Counted from the first letter of the stretch, positions 53,056-62,880 are shown. The stretch: 64,000 bases of DNA from an uncultured Collinsella sp. (GCA_958447915.1 CAUDCB010000001.1:5886-69885); one strand, 5' to 3'. Notes: generated by a model not told the origin, from the letters alone. Made by a program: numbers and translations.

Positions 53056-54837
53056 ATGCTGCTTACGCAAACGACAACGCCCGAGGACGTCAAGGCTCTC
53101 GACCGCGCCGAGCTTCCGCTGCTCTGCGGCGAGATCCGTCAGGCAATCCTCGAAAGCTCCGCCGCCGTCGGCGGGCACGTTGCCCCCAACCTGGGCGTCG
53201 TTGAGCTCACGGTTGCGCTTCATCGCGTGTTTAACTCCCCCATCGACAAGATTGTCTTTGATGTTTCGCACCAGACCTACGCCCACAAGGCGCTGACTGG
53301 GCGCGCGTACACTTATATCGATCCGGAGCGTTATGGTGAGGCTTCTGGCTTTGCCAATCCCGGCGAGTCCGAGCACGACCTGTTCGCCATGGGCCACACC
53401 TCCACGTCGGTGAGCCTGGGCTGCGGCCTGGCGCACGCTCGTGACCTGGCGGGGGATACATACAACGTCATCACCATCATTGGCGACGGCTCGCTTTCGG
53501 GCGGCCTGGCGTTTGAGGGCTTTAACAATGCCGCCGATCTCGACAGCAACCTGATCATCATCGTCAACGATAACGACCAGTCCATTGCCGAGAACCACGG
53601 TGGCTTGTATCGCAATCTGGCCGAGCTGCGCGCCAGCAACGGCACCTGTGAGCGCAATGTTTTCCGCGCGATGGGGCTCGACTACCGCTATCTGGACGCC
53701 GGTAACGACGTGTTGGCCCTCGTCGACGCGCTGCAGGAACTGCGCAATATCGATCATCCCATCGTGCTGCACGTCTCCACCGCCAAGGGCAAGGGTTTTG
53801 AGCCGGCGCAAAGTGACCCCGAGCGCTGGCATCACGTGGGTCCGTTTGACATGGCAACTGGGCGCAAGCTCTGCCCGGGCCATCCGAGCGAGCCTGCGCC
53901 GCGCACCTATGCCGACATTACGGGCGAGGCGCTCAGCGCCGCCATCGAGCGCGATCCGCAGGTCGTGGGCATCACGGCCGCCACGCCCTACATCATGGGC
54001 TTTACACCCGAGCTTCGCGCTGCCGCCGGCAAACAGTTCGTCGATGTGGGCATTGCCGAGGAGCATGCCGTAACCTTTGCCACCGCACTTGCGCGCTCGG
54101 GCGCCAAGCCAGTCTTTGGTGTGTACGGCACGTTTTTGCAGCGCGCCTACGACGAGCTGTGGCACGACCTGTGCCTCAACGACGCCCCCGCAACCATCCT
54201 GGTGTTTGGTGCGTCGATCTTTGGCACCACGTCCGAGACGCACCTCTCGTTCTTTGATATTTCCATGCTGGGCGGTCTTCCCAACATGCACTACTTGGCG
54301 CCGGCCTGCATGGAGGAATATCTGTCCATGCTGAGCTGGTTGCTCGACCACCGCGAGCATCCCGTGGCGATCCGCGTACCGGGCATTGGCCTGGTTAGCC
54401 GCCCCGATCTGGCGCCTGCCGAGGACGCCGACTACAGCGCCGTTCGCTACAACATGGTGCGCCGGGGCCGCGATGTGGCCGTGCTCGCGCTTGGCGATTT
54501 CTTTGAGCTGGGCGAGCGCGTGGCAAACCGCTTGGCCGCCGAGTACGGCATCGAGGCCACACTCGTCAACCCGCGCTTTGCAACCGAGCTCGACCGCGAG
54601 TTCCTCGACAGCCTTGCCGCCGAGCATCGCGTTGTCGTCACCCTCGAGGACGGCATCTTGGACGGCGGCTGGGGCGAGCGCGTGGCGTGCTATCTGGCAT
54701 GCACGCCGTTGCGCACGCGCACCTTCGGCATCGCCAAGGGCTTCCCCGACCGCTACGACCCCAACGAACTGCTCGCGCAGAACGGCATGACGGTCGAGAA
54801 CATGGCCGCCGAAGCCGCAAGGCTACTGAACGAGTAA
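53056..54837 (+). CDS. dxs: 1-deoxy-D-xylulose-5-phosphate synthase
   Basis: Thiamine diphosphate enzyme that begins the MEP isoprenoid pathway. The 593 residues are on the short side (usual 620-640), mainly because the N-terminal region is compact. The thiamine motif is GDGSLSGGLAFEGFNNA... near residue 145, with catalytic-domain blocks SHQTYAHKALTG, FVDVGIAEEHAVTFA and LEDGILDGGWG. Some bacteria have a shorter second copy of this enzyme; whether another dxs exists is outside the window. GGAG lies 12 nt before the ATG. Confidence 0.93.
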   Translation: MLLTQTTTPEDVKALDRAELPLLCGEIRQAILESSAAVGGHVAPNLGVVELTVALHRVFNSPIDKIVFDVSHQTYAHKALTGRAYTYIDPERYGEASGFANPGESEHDLFAMGHTSTSVSLGCGLAHARDLAGDTYNVITIIGDGSLSGGLAFEGFNNAADLDSNLIIIVNDNDQSIAENHGGLYRNLAELRASNGTCERNVFRAMGLDYRYLDAGNDVLALVDALQELRNIDHPIVLHVSTAKGKGFEPAQSDPERWHHVGPFDMATGRKLCPGHPSEPAPRTYADITGEALSAAIERDPQVVGITAATPYIMGFTPELRAAAGKQFVDVGIAEEHAVTFATALARSGAKPVFGVYGTFLQRAYDELWHDLCLNDAPATILVFGASIFGTTSETHLSFFDISMLGGLPNMHYLAPACMEEYLSMLSWLLDHREHPVAIRVPGIGLVSRPDLAPAEDADYSAVRYNMVRRGRDVAVLALGDFFELGERVANRLAAEYGIEATLVNPRFATELDREFLDSLAAEHRVVVTLEDGILDGGWGERVACYLACTPLRTRTFGIAKGFPDRYDPNELLAQNGMTVENMAAEAARLLNE

Positions 54838-54874
54838 AAAACCTCCGCAAGGGAAGCACCCCTGCGGAGGTTTT
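54837..54874 (+). terminator. Terminator after dxs
   Basis: AAAACCTCCGCA and TGCGGAGGTTTT form a 12-bp stem around AGGGAAGCACCCC, followed by TTTTAATTTT. Confidence 0.93.
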
Positions 54875-54893
54875 AATTTTCGCGGCGCGATTA

Positions 54894-55028
54894 TCTCAAT
54901 CTGTAACATCTATGGCCCGAATTCCCGTCTAACTGTTACAGATCGAGACATTCGAATTCCCCTAAGGAGATAATCTCAATCTGTAACAGTTACTCGGCAA
55001 AAATGGCTGCAGATGTTACAGATTGAGA
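54894..55028. repeat. Four alternating inverted copies of a 15-bp motif at 40-bp spacing
   Basis: TCTCAATCTGTAACA occurs at 54894-54908 and 54974-54988; its reverse complement TGTTACAGATTGAGA occurs at 55014-55028 and, with one change, at 54934-54948. The starts are exactly 40 bp apart. The three spacers are 25 nt each and unlike each other. Each +/- pair can fold into a hairpin with a 25-nt loop. It lies between the dxs terminator and the promoter of the ABC operon. No reading frame crosses it convincingly. Confidence 0.9.
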
Positions 55029-55063
55029 CAAAACAGTAAGGCATGCCGTTGCATCGGTCAAAA

Positions 55064-55105
55064 CCACCACGAAGGTGCCTGTGAACCTGTCCTTTTTTGG
55101 TAGGT
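55064..55105. repeat. Chimeric hairpin-repeat fragment
   Basis: The left half, ACCACCACGAAGGTGCCTG, matches the left arm and centre of the element at 34456 (one change), and the right half, AACCTGTCCTTTTTTGGTAGG, matches the centre and right arm of the element at 674. The two arms do not pair, so no hairpin forms. The join lies in the shared centre. Confidence 0.7.
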
Positions 55106-55147
55106 AGAATAACCCATAAGGTAAGTATGTTTCTGAGTTATTTCGTG

Positions 55148-55177
55148 TTGACCCATTTGAGCGCGATAGGGTATAAC
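55148..55177 (+). promoter_or_regulatory. Sigma-70-type promoter of the amino acid ABC operon
   Basis: TTGACC (55148-55153) and TATAAC (55172-55177) are 18 bp apart, 44 bp before the start of the binding-protein gene. Confidence 0.7.
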
Positions 55178-55220
55178 TCTACTCAACCGCTAGGGATTTT
55201 ATTGAGAAAGGTGTTCTACC

Positions 55221-56216
55221 ATGAGCAAAAACCTCTCCCAGCAGGTCGTTCTCGACCGCCGCGGCTTTGTCGCCGCCACCTTCGCAACCGTCGCCGGCCT
55301 TGGTCTTGCCGGCTGCTCCGACACTAGCGCCGAGGCCGACAAGGGTTCCGCCGCCGGCTCCTCCAAGAGCCCCAATGATACCGAGGCTTCCACCACGCTC
55401 GACGCCAAGGCGTTCGACAAGCTCGTCGACAACGGCCCCAAGGCCGATAACGACGCCATCGCCGCCAGCACCTGGGCCACGGCCGTCAAGGACGCCGGCG
55501 TTTTTAAGATCGGTGGCGTTCAGACCTCCACGCTTTTCTCCCTCCTCAACGAGATAGACGGTCAGACCCGTGGCTTCGATGCCGGCGTCGCGCAGCTTCT
55601 GTCCAACTACATCCTGGGCGAGAACAAGGTCGAGATCACCCAGGTGACCTCGGACACGCGCGAGTCCGTCCTGCAGAACGGCCAGGTCGACGCCGTCTTT
55701 GCCACCTACACCATCACTGACGAGCGCAAGAAGCTCGTCTCCTTTGCCGGTCCCTACTACTACACCCAGCAGGCCATCCTGGTGCTCGCCGACAACGACG
55801 ACATCAAGAGCGTCGACGACCTGGCCGACAAGAACGTCGCCGTCCAGTCCGGCTCCAACGGCCCCGCCATCCTGGAGGAGTTCGCTCCCAAGGCCAGCCA
55901 GCAGGAGTTCAAGACCGACGAGGAGGCCCGCCAGGCACTCCAGCAGGGCCGCGTTGACGCCTACGTCATCGATAACAACATGCAGCAGAGCGCCCTGGTC
56001 CGCGAGCCCGGCAAGTACAAGATCGCCGGCAAGCCCTTCGGCAGCAAGGAGCCCTATGGCATCGGCCTGCCGCTCGATTCCGACGGTGTCGCCTTTGTCA
56101 ACGACTTCCTCAAGAAGATCGAGGACGACGGCACCTGGACCGAGCTGTGGCAGATCTGCATCGGCGACCGCACGGGCGACACCAACGTTCCCGAGCTGCC
56201 CGAGGTCGGCGCCTAG
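55221..56216 (+). CDS. Amino acid ABC transporter substrate-binding lipoprotein
   Basis: 331 residues. The signal has a twin arginine (LDRRGFVAATF) and a lipobox LAGC with Cys32 to be lipidated; RR-x-F followed by a mild hydrophobic stretch hints at Tat export. The mature domain is SBP type 3, with GFDAGVAQLLSNYIL, VDAVFATYTITDERKKLVSFA and NVAVQSGSNGPAILEE, like binding proteins for glutamate, glutamine or aspartate. It heads the operon with two permeases and an ATPase, and is separated from the first permease by 138 nt. AAAGGTG precedes the ATG. Confidence 0.92.
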   Translation: MSKNLSQQVVLDRRGFVAATFATVAGLGLAGCSDTSAEADKGSAAGSSKSPNDTEASTTLDAKAFDKLVDNGPKADNDAIAASTWATAVKDAGVFKIGGVQTSTLFSLLNEIDGQTRGFDAGVAQLLSNYILGENKVEITQVTSDTRESVLQNGQVDAVFATYTITDERKKLVSFAGPYYYTQQAILVLADNDDIKSVDDLADKNVAVQSGSNGPAILEEFAPKASQQEFKTDEEARQALQQGRVDAYVIDNNMQQSALVREPGKYKIAGKPFGSKEPYGIGLPLDSDGVAFVNDFLKKIEDDGTWTELWQICIGDRTGDTNVPELPEVGA

Positions 56217-56354
56217 GTAATACGCCTAGTAACGGCCGCTACGAAACCATATGGAAACGCATGATGCGCTTTATTGCGGTAAACTGTTTCCTCACTGAGT
56301 TGTCAGGGCTTCCGTACACACGGGAGCCCCTTTCCTTATCGGCGGGAGGTCCGC

Positions 56355-57014
56355 ATGAGTCTCTCCGAGCTCTGGTCGCTCTATGGCCAGAACTATATCG
56401 ACGCCCTGCTAGCAACCTGGGGCATGACGCTTGAGTCGTTTGCCATCGGCATGGTGCTGGCCGTCGCTGTCACCGTGATGCGCGTGTCGCCGCTCAAGCC
56501 GCTGCGCGTCTTTGGCGACCTGTATGTCCAGGTCTTCCGTAACATCCCCGGCATCGCGCTACTCATCATCGTCGTCTATGCGCTGCCGCCGCTCAAGGTC
56601 GTCCTGCCCTACCGCACCTGCGTCATCGTCGCCACAGTGCTCTTGGGTTCTGCCTTTGGCTCCGAGAACTTTATGAGCGGCATCAACACCGTCGGTGTCG
56701 GCCAAGTGGAAGCCGCCCGCTCGCTGGGCATGAGCTTCAGCCGTATCCTCGCCAAGATCGTGATTCCGCAGGCGCTGCGCTCGAGCGTGCTGCCCATGAC
56801 CAACCTCTTTATCGCCGTCATGCTCACCACCGCGCTCGGCAGTCAGGTACCGCTTAAGCCGCAGGAGCTCACCGGCGTGGTGAGCTACATCAACACGCGC
56901 TCGCTCGGCGGCGTCGCCGCGTTCTTTATCTCGGCACTCGGCTACCTGGGCACGGCCTTTGTGGTGAGCCACATTGGCAACTATATCGATAAGAAGGTGA
57001 GGATCCTCCGATGA
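56355..57014 (+). CDS. Polar amino acid ABC transporter permease, first subunit
   Basis: 219 residues with five helices. The HisM/GlnP-type EAA loop is EAARSLGMSFSRILAKIVIPQALR. GGGAGG precedes the ATG. Its stop overlaps the start of the next permease as ATGA. With the second permease it forms the heterodimeric channel of a polar amino acid importer. Confidence 0.92.
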   Translation: MSLSELWSLYGQNYIDALLATWGMTLESFAIGMVLAVAVTVMRVSPLKPLRVFGDLYVQVFRNIPGIALLIIVVYALPPLKVVLPYRTCVIVATVLLGSAFGSENFMSGINTVGVGQVEAARSLGMSFSRILAKIVIPQALRSSVLPMTNLFIAVMLTTALGSQVPLKPQELTGVVSYINTRSLGGVAAFFISALGYLGTAFVVSHIGNYIDKKVRILR

Positions 57015-57844
57015 GCAAACATTCCTCCCCTGCACTTACCATGCGCGATGCGCTCTACGAGGCTCCCGGCCCCAAGATGCGTGCCAAGATTCGCGTCGGC
57101 ACCGCCATCTCACTTGTTGCCGTGGCCGCGCTCATCGCTCTGGTACTGCAGCGCTTTTACGTGACCGGCCAGCTTTCGGTCCATTACTGGTACTTCTTTA
57201 CGCACCTCACCACCTGGAAGTTCCTGCTTGCCGGTTTTGAGGGCACCGTTAAAGTCGCACTCACCGCCGGCGTCATTGCGCTGGTACTGGGCTTAGCCCT
57301 TATGCTCGGCCGCACGAGCGGCATCAAGCCGTTGCAGCTGGTCTGCCGCGTGCTCACCGATTTCTTCCGTGGCGTGCCGAGCCTTCTGTTCATCTACTTC
57401 TTCTTTTTGGTGCTGCCCCAGTACAAGATCGCACTGCCGTCGTTTTGGATGCTCACGCTTCCCGTCGCGCTCGCTGCGGCCGGCGTACTGGCCGAGATCT
57501 TCCGTGCCGGCGTCAACGCCGTGCCGCGCGGTCAGGTCGAGGCCGCCCAGGCACTCGGTCTCTCCAAGGCTAAAATCACCTTTAAAATCGTGTTGCCGCA
57601 GGCTATCCGATTTATCATTCCGTCGTTGATTTCGCAGCTCGTGGTCGTAGTCAAAGACACCACCGTCGCCTACGTGGTGAGTTACCCCGACCTCATGCAA
57701 AATGCCCGCGTGCTCATTACCAACTACGACGCGCTCGTATCGGTCTATCTGGTGATCGCGGTCATCTACATCCTCATCAACGTCGCGATCAACAAGGCCG
57801 CTGTCTACGTCTCGCACAAGACCGGCGCGACCATCATCCGCTAA
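57011..57844 (+). CDS. Polar amino acid ABC transporter permease, second subunit
   Basis: 277 residues, with a longer N-terminus than the first permease and a first helix near residues 35-55. The EAA loop is EAAQALGLSKAKITFKIVLPQAIR, followed by SQLVVVVKDTTVAYVVSYPD. Start overlaps the preceding stop by 4 nt. The ATPase gene follows after 36 nt. The HisM/GlnP-like sequences leave the exact amino acid open; the GltK-like pairing of two different permeases points to glutamate or aspartate. Confidence 0.92.
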   Translation: MSKHSSPALTMRDALYEAPGPKMRAKIRVGTAISLVAVAALIALVLQRFYVTGQLSVHYWYFFTHLTTWKFLLAGFEGTVKVALTAGVIALVLGLALMLGRTSGIKPLQLVCRVLTDFFRGVPSLLFIYFFFLVLPQYKIALPSFWMLTLPVALAAAGVLAEIFRAGVNAVPRGQVEAAQALGLSKAKITFKIVLPQAIRFIIPSLISQLVVVVKDTTVAYVVSYPDLMQNARVLITNYDALVSVYLVIAVIYILINVAINKAAVYVSHKTGATIIR

Positions 57845-57880
57845 CGCTTTACCATTTCGAGTCATAAGGAGCCGAGCACC

Positions 57881-58645
<765 letters not shown>

Positions 58646-58697
58646 CCCAATTGCCATGTTCGCTCGCCATGACCATCCAAACTCGAAAGCAGCACCT

Positions 58698-59507
58698 ATG
58701 ATCGGAACTCGCACTTCATCGTCCTACACCCCGCATGTCAACGTCGACCCCGCCGACCGCCCACTCATCCTCGTCGCGCCGCGTTGGGAAGAGGCAAAGC
58801 CGTTTTTGAGCGAGACGCTCTCCCCCAACGAGGAAATCGCAAGTGTCTTTGTCGATGCCATTCTTGCCGCCGGCGGCCTGCCGCTGCAGATGTCCATCAC
58901 CGAGGACATTGAGGTTATCCGTCATTACGTCGACATCGCCGACGGCATCGCTATTCCCGGCGGCCCGGACGTCAACCCCAAGCGCTGGGGCGACGAGCGC
59001 CCCTACGACCCCACACTGTGCTGCGAGATTCGCGACCGTTTTGAGTTTAAGCTGGTTAACGAGGTGCTCCGCGCCAAAAAGCCACTCTTTACCACCTGCC
59101 GCGGCACGCAGCTGCTCAATGTCGCCACCGGCGGCACCCTGTGCATGGACGTGCCGAGCCTGGGCGCGCGCGAGGGCCGCACGCAGTGGCGCCATACCCA
59201 CGTGCTCAACGACCCTGTGCATCCTGTCGAGGTCGTGCCGGGCTCGCTGCTGGAGCGCGCGGTTGGCGGGCACAGGCTGATCCAGACCAACTCGGCACAT
59301 CACTGCTGCGTCGATCGTCTGGGCAAGAGCACGCGTTTGGTCGCCAAGGCAACCGACGGCGTTCCCGAGTGCATCGAGGTCGAAGGCCAACCATTCTGCT
59401 TGGGCGTGCAATGGCACCCTGAGTACACGTGGAAGACGCTCGAGACCGACTTTAACCTGTGGAAGTCGTTTGTCGAGGCAGCGGCCAAGGTAAAGCAGGC
59501 CCGTTAG
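58698..59507 (+). CDS. Gamma-glutamyl-gamma-aminobutyrate hydrolase family protein (peptidase C26)
   Basis: 269 residues with a class I glutamine-amidotransferase fold. The nucleophile elbow is TTCRGTQLLNVATGG (most relatives have CRGxQ), and the C-terminal His-Glu dyad is VQWHPE. PuuD-like enzymes cut gamma-glutamyl bonds. An ATG at 58656 is in frame but neither start has a good ribosome site; 58698 is chosen because the family core begins soon after. It is 52 nt after the ABC ATPase gene and likely in the same transcript. The importer may therefore bring in a gamma-glutamyl compound or its product. Confidence 0.85.
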   Translation: MIGTRTSSSYTPHVNVDPADRPLILVAPRWEEAKPFLSETLSPNEEIASVFVDAILAAGGLPLQMSITEDIEVIRHYVDIADGIAIPGGPDVNPKRWGDERPYDPTLCCEIRDRFEFKLVNEVLRAKKPLFTTCRGTQLLNVATGGTLCMDVPSLGAREGRTQWRHTHVLNDPVHPVEVVPGSLLERAVGGHRLIQTNSAHHCCVDRLGKSTRLVAKATDGVPECIEVEGQPFCLGVQWHPEYTWKTLETDFNLWKSFVEAAAKVKQAR

Positions 59508-59532
59508 TTCACGGACGGCACAACAGATGAGG

Positions 59533-59573
59533 GCGCCCCGCCGGCCACATGGTCCGACGGGGCGCCCTTTTGC
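59533..59573 (+). terminator. Terminator after the hydrolase
   Basis: Perfect 10-bp stem GGGCGCCCCG/CGGGGCGCCC with a 17-nt loop, followed by TTTTGCC. Confidence 0.85.
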
Positions 59574-59610
59574 CTGTACGTGGCCGGCACACACCAAGGC
59601 TCGCAAGCCC

Positions 59611-59967
59611 TTATTCAGCCGCCTCGCGCAGGGCCGACATTGTGGCCGCATATTGCTGCTGCAGCGCATGCATTCCCTCATGAGCGCCGTCAACGGCATC
59701 GGCACTGCGCAGCGCTTCGGTCACCACGACCGCCGGCTCGTACAGATTATCGAATCCCAGGTTCTGGCTCACGCCCTTGAGCGTGTGCGCCGCCATAAAC
59801 GCTTCCTTGGCGTCTCCTGCCGCCATGGCAGCCTCCAGCTTGTCCATGCTCTCATCATCCAAAAACTTGAGGGCAAAGCGGGCAAGCATCTCCTCGCCCA
59901 TCAGCCGAGTGCAAGCGTCATCATAATTGGCGCCGATCTTCTCATACGCCTCACGCATGGAAATCAT
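59611..59967 (-). CDS. Histidine phosphotransfer (Hpt) domain protein
   Basis: 118 residues. The helical bundle carries the phosphorylatable His61 in FMAAHTLKGVSQNLG. There is no kinase or receiver domain in the protein, so it is a free-standing phosphotransferase for a phosphorelay. It lies 23 nt after the gene for the receiver/HD-GYP protein, on the same strand, so it probably hands phosphate to or from that receiver. No sensor kinase is in the window. Confidence 0.9.
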   Translation of the reverse strand: MISMREAYEKIGANYDDACTRLMGEEMLARFALKFLDDESMDKLEAAMAAGDAKEAFMAAHTLKGVSQNLGFDNLYEPAVVVTEALRSADAVDGAHEGMHALQQQYAATMSALREAAE

Positions 59968-59990
59968 GGGTTAAAACTCCTTTTGTCAAA

Positions 59991-61871
59991 CTAAATCGTG
60001 GGAAACGCGACGACGTCAGCGGGGCGTGCCAACGTCTCGGCAATACGGTCTTGCACCTCGAGCAGACAGTCGAGCAGTAGCGGGTTAAAGGTGCCGCACT
60101 TACCGTCCAGGATCATCTGAATCGCCTCCTCGTGCGGGATGGCATCCTTGTACACGCGAACGCTCGTCAGCGCATCGTACACGTCGGCCACCGAAACTAC
60201 CTGCGCGGCGATGGGGATATCGTCGCCCTTAAGGCCGTCGGGATAACCCTTGCCGTCCCAGCGCTCGTGGTGCCAACGCGCAATCTGGTACGCATATTCC
60301 ATAAGCGCATTGCCGGCGTGATGGCGGCCCAGCTCATGCAGCATGTCGGCGCCGATCGTGGTATGCGTCTTCATAATCTCGAACTCCTCGGACGTGAGGC
60401 GCCCGGGCTTGTTGAGAATCGCATCGTCAATCGACATCTTGCCGATATCGTGCAGTGCCGAAGCCAGGGCAATCGTAGAGCGCTCCTCGTTGTCGAGGGA
60501 GATGCTGTCGCTACGGTGGACCAGGCAGCCAAGCAGCAGCTCGGTCAGCTTCTCGATGTTCGTAACGTGCCTGCCGCTCTCGCCATTGCGGAGCTCCATG
60601 ACGCCGGCCATGATGTCGATGAGCATGCGGCTGTTCTTTACGCGCTCGTTGTACTGCTGGGACAGCAGGCTCGTCAGGCGGCGCTGTTTGGCGTACAGGC
60701 GGATGGTGTTGCTTACACGGCGGCGCACGACACGGGAGTCAAACGGGCGGTTGACATAGTCAGAGGCACCCAGCTCATACGCGCGCAGCACCACATCGTC
60801 GGAATCTTCGCTCGAGATCATGATGACAGGCAGATTGTCAATAATCGACCGGCGCGACAGATCGCCCAACACCTCAAAGCCGTTCATGCCCGGCATGACA
60901 ATGTCCAGCAGCACGAGCGACAGCTCATCACCATAGCGGTCGACCATGTCGAGCGCTGCACGACCGCTATCGGCCTCGAGGATGCAATACTCGTCCTTGA
61001 GCATCTCGCTGAGAATAGCTCGGTTCATCTTGGAGTCATCGACGATAAGCACCGAAGGCTTTTCGCTTTGGAAGGCCTCGATGGAATCGGTATCGGTCAT
61101 GACCGTACCAGCTTTTGCCTTAGCGCGGCTCAATAATTGGACAGCGCGGCCAACGCCCTCATCGACCGTCTCGCCATTAATGCGAACGCCACCAACACAT
61201 GCCGTCAAGCTAACACGCTCATGGCCCGGAATAACCGTGGAATGAACGGCATCGGATACGTGACGCAGACGACGGGCGAAATCATCGGAGGGGATATTGG
61301 GCATGACGGCCACAAACTTATCGCAGCCATAGCGGACAAGCTCGTCAGTCGAACGAATACTGCTGCGTATGGCCGTCGCCACCGCACCGAGTGCAAGGTC
61401 GCCGGCATGACGGCCACAGGTATCGTTGAAGACCCTAAAATCATCAAGGTCGATCATGCCCACACCGGCCTGCATGCGGGCGCTACGAAGCTTTTCCTCG
61501 TAATATCGGCGATTGCGCACGCTCGTCAGCACGTCGGTGTAGACAAGGTCCTCTTCTGCGGTCTCCTGTTCATCAATCGGACGCACCATCAGCAGGACGT
61601 GAGGCTCGCCCTCGACCTTCAGAGGGCGCAGGCGAGCGCGGTACTCAACGCCATCGTTGAGCAGCCGTTCCGACACCTCATCGGAACCTGCCAAGACCTC
61701 CAGACCTGACTGGCGCAGACAGGGACACCGATCGCCGGCGAGTAGGCAGTTAGGCTCGCTCTTAATCTGATCGGCCGACAGCAAACGTACCACGGGGTAG
61801 GTCTTCGCGACACGGGCGACCTCGGCGGCAGCCTCCTCGTCGGTTAGATTGGCCTCGTGATTATTGGGCAT
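59991..61871 (-). CDS. GGDEF-like / receiver / HD-GYP hybrid regulator
   Basis: 626 residues. A regulatory N-terminus (about 1-115) is followed by a GGDEF-like domain (about 120-290; MIDLDDFRVFNDTCGRHAGD) in which the GGDEF motif has become YGCDKF, so cyclase activity is doubtful. A receiver domain follows (about 295-410; SVLIVDDSKM, phospho-Asp in VLLDIVMPGMNG, TS-type SSEDSD). The C-terminus is HD-GYP (about 430-610; SALHDIGKM, HHERWDGKGYPDG), a c-di-GMP phosphodiesterase with all key residues. It is cotranscribed with the Hpt gene. Confidence 0.92.
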   Translation of the reverse strand: MPNNHEANLTDEEAAAEVARVAKTYPVVRLLSADQIKSEPNCLLAGDRCPCLRQSGLEVLAGSDEVSERLLNDGVEYRARLRPLKVEGEPHVLLMVRPIDEQETAEEDLVYTDVLTSVRNRRYYEEKLRSARMQAGVGMIDLDDFRVFNDTCGRHAGDLALGAVATAIRSSIRSTDELVRYGCDKFVAVMPNIPSDDFARRLRHVSDAVHSTVIPGHERVSLTACVGGVRINGETVDEGVGRAVQLLSRAKAKAGTVMTDTDSIEAFQSEKPSVLIVDDSKMNRAILSEMLKDEYCILEADSGRAALDMVDRYGDELSLVLLDIVMPGMNGFEVLGDLSRRSIIDNLPVIMISSEDSDDVVLRAYELGASDYVNRPFDSRVVRRRVSNTIRLYAKQRRLTSLLSQQYNERVKNSRMLIDIMAGVMELRNGESGRHVTNIEKLTELLLGCLVHRSDSISLDNEERSTIALASALHDIGKMSIDDAILNKPGRLTSEEFEIMKTHTTIGADMLHELGRHHAGNALMEYAYQIARWHHERWDGKGYPDGLKGDDIPIAAQVVSVADVYDALTSVRVYKDAIPHEEAIQMILDGKCGTFNPLLLDCLLEVQDRIAETLARPADVVAFPTI

Positions 61872-62082
61872 ATGGGGCCCTTTCGATAGTTTCGCATGGT
61901 AGCGGTGGGTTCCAAATGTTACAAGAGTAGCACCTTGCCGATGCAGGTGGGCACGTGAATGCTGTTACATTTTTATGAGTTGGCAGACGGCGCGATTGAA
62001 GCCGCAGACGTGAGGTTTTGAGCACATTTGTTAACACGGCCGAAACGTTTGCGGATGGAGCCTGCTTTGACTATTGCGGGTG

Positions 62083-62880
62083 CTAGAACCCCAGGATGCC
62101 ACGGACAGCCCGGGCAGCCGCTGCCGGACGATCGCGCAGGCCGTTGTGCGCCCCGGGAATCGTTACGAGCGGACAGTCCAAAAGCTCAGCCGCCATCCTC
62201 GTGCCCGCCTCGCGGGGCGTGCCAATCGAGAGCTCGCCCAGGAGCACAGCGGCCACCGTTTTTGACGCGCGGACGCCATCCCAATTGGGAACGCAGGTCA
62301 TAGTGATCTCGTATTCGTTTGCCATGAAACTGCGACCGTTGCGCAGGGCATGCTTGGCTTCTGCCTCGGTTAACTTGGGGGCTTGAGGGTCCGAATCGCC
62401 GATGGCGCCCAGGAAGGCCCTTAATGCCCTCGAGACCTTTCCCGCAGCAATCATCTCGAGTAAAACCGGGGCCGCACCCAGGCCGGCGCCTTCGTTTGTC
62501 ACGGCGGGTTCATGCAGAATCGCACGCGAGACAATGGTCGGGTTTGTACGGAGAAGCTCCAGGGTCACCAGCGTACCGGCACTGTGCGCGAGCACGTTTG
62601 CCGGAGCGCCAATATGCTCGATAACGGCCTGCAGGTCGGCGGCCTGGGCGACGAGGTCGTAGCGTCCGTCTGCAGCGTCGCCGCTCTCGCCGCAACCGCG
62701 GCGGTCGTAGGCAATAACGCGGTAGTCACAGGCGAGCTCGCGGGCGATGGCGTCAAAAAAGACGCCGTCGACGCAGGCGCCGTGCACGCACACCAAGGCA
62801 GGAGCATCAGGCGACACATCCGGGCCGGCATATTCGCGACAGGCGATCGTGATGCCCGCATTCTCGACCGTAAAATCCAT
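62083..62880 (-). CDS. Alpha/beta hydrolase
   Basis: 265 residues. The oxyanion region has LVCVHGACVDGVFFD, the nucleophile elbow is LAHSAGTLV (serine with Ala in place of the first Gly of GxSxG), and the catalytic histidine is in VTIPGAHNGLRD. YDRRGCGESGD is the usual HG-type block. Substrate unknown; the closest known relatives are esterases and lactonases. It is a single gene, and 62881-62991 separates it from the divergent radical SAM gene. Confidence 0.88.
   Translation of the reverse strand: MDFTVENAGITIACREYAGPDVSPDAPALVCVHGACVDGVFFDAIARELACDYRVIAYDRRGCGESGDAADGRYDLVAQAADLQAVIEHIGAPANVLAHSAGTLVTLELLRTNPTIVSRAILHEPAVTNEGAGLGAAPVLLEMIAAGKVSRALRAFLGAIGDSDPQAPKLTEAEAKHALRNGRSFMANEYEITMTCVPNWDGVRASKTVAAVLLGELSIGTPREAGTRMAAELLDCPLVTIPGAHNGLRDRPAAAARAVRGILGF

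Noticed and set aside
54894..55028. CRISPR array
   Set aside because: Repeats are 15 bp, alternate in orientation, and number four; no cas gene is in the window.
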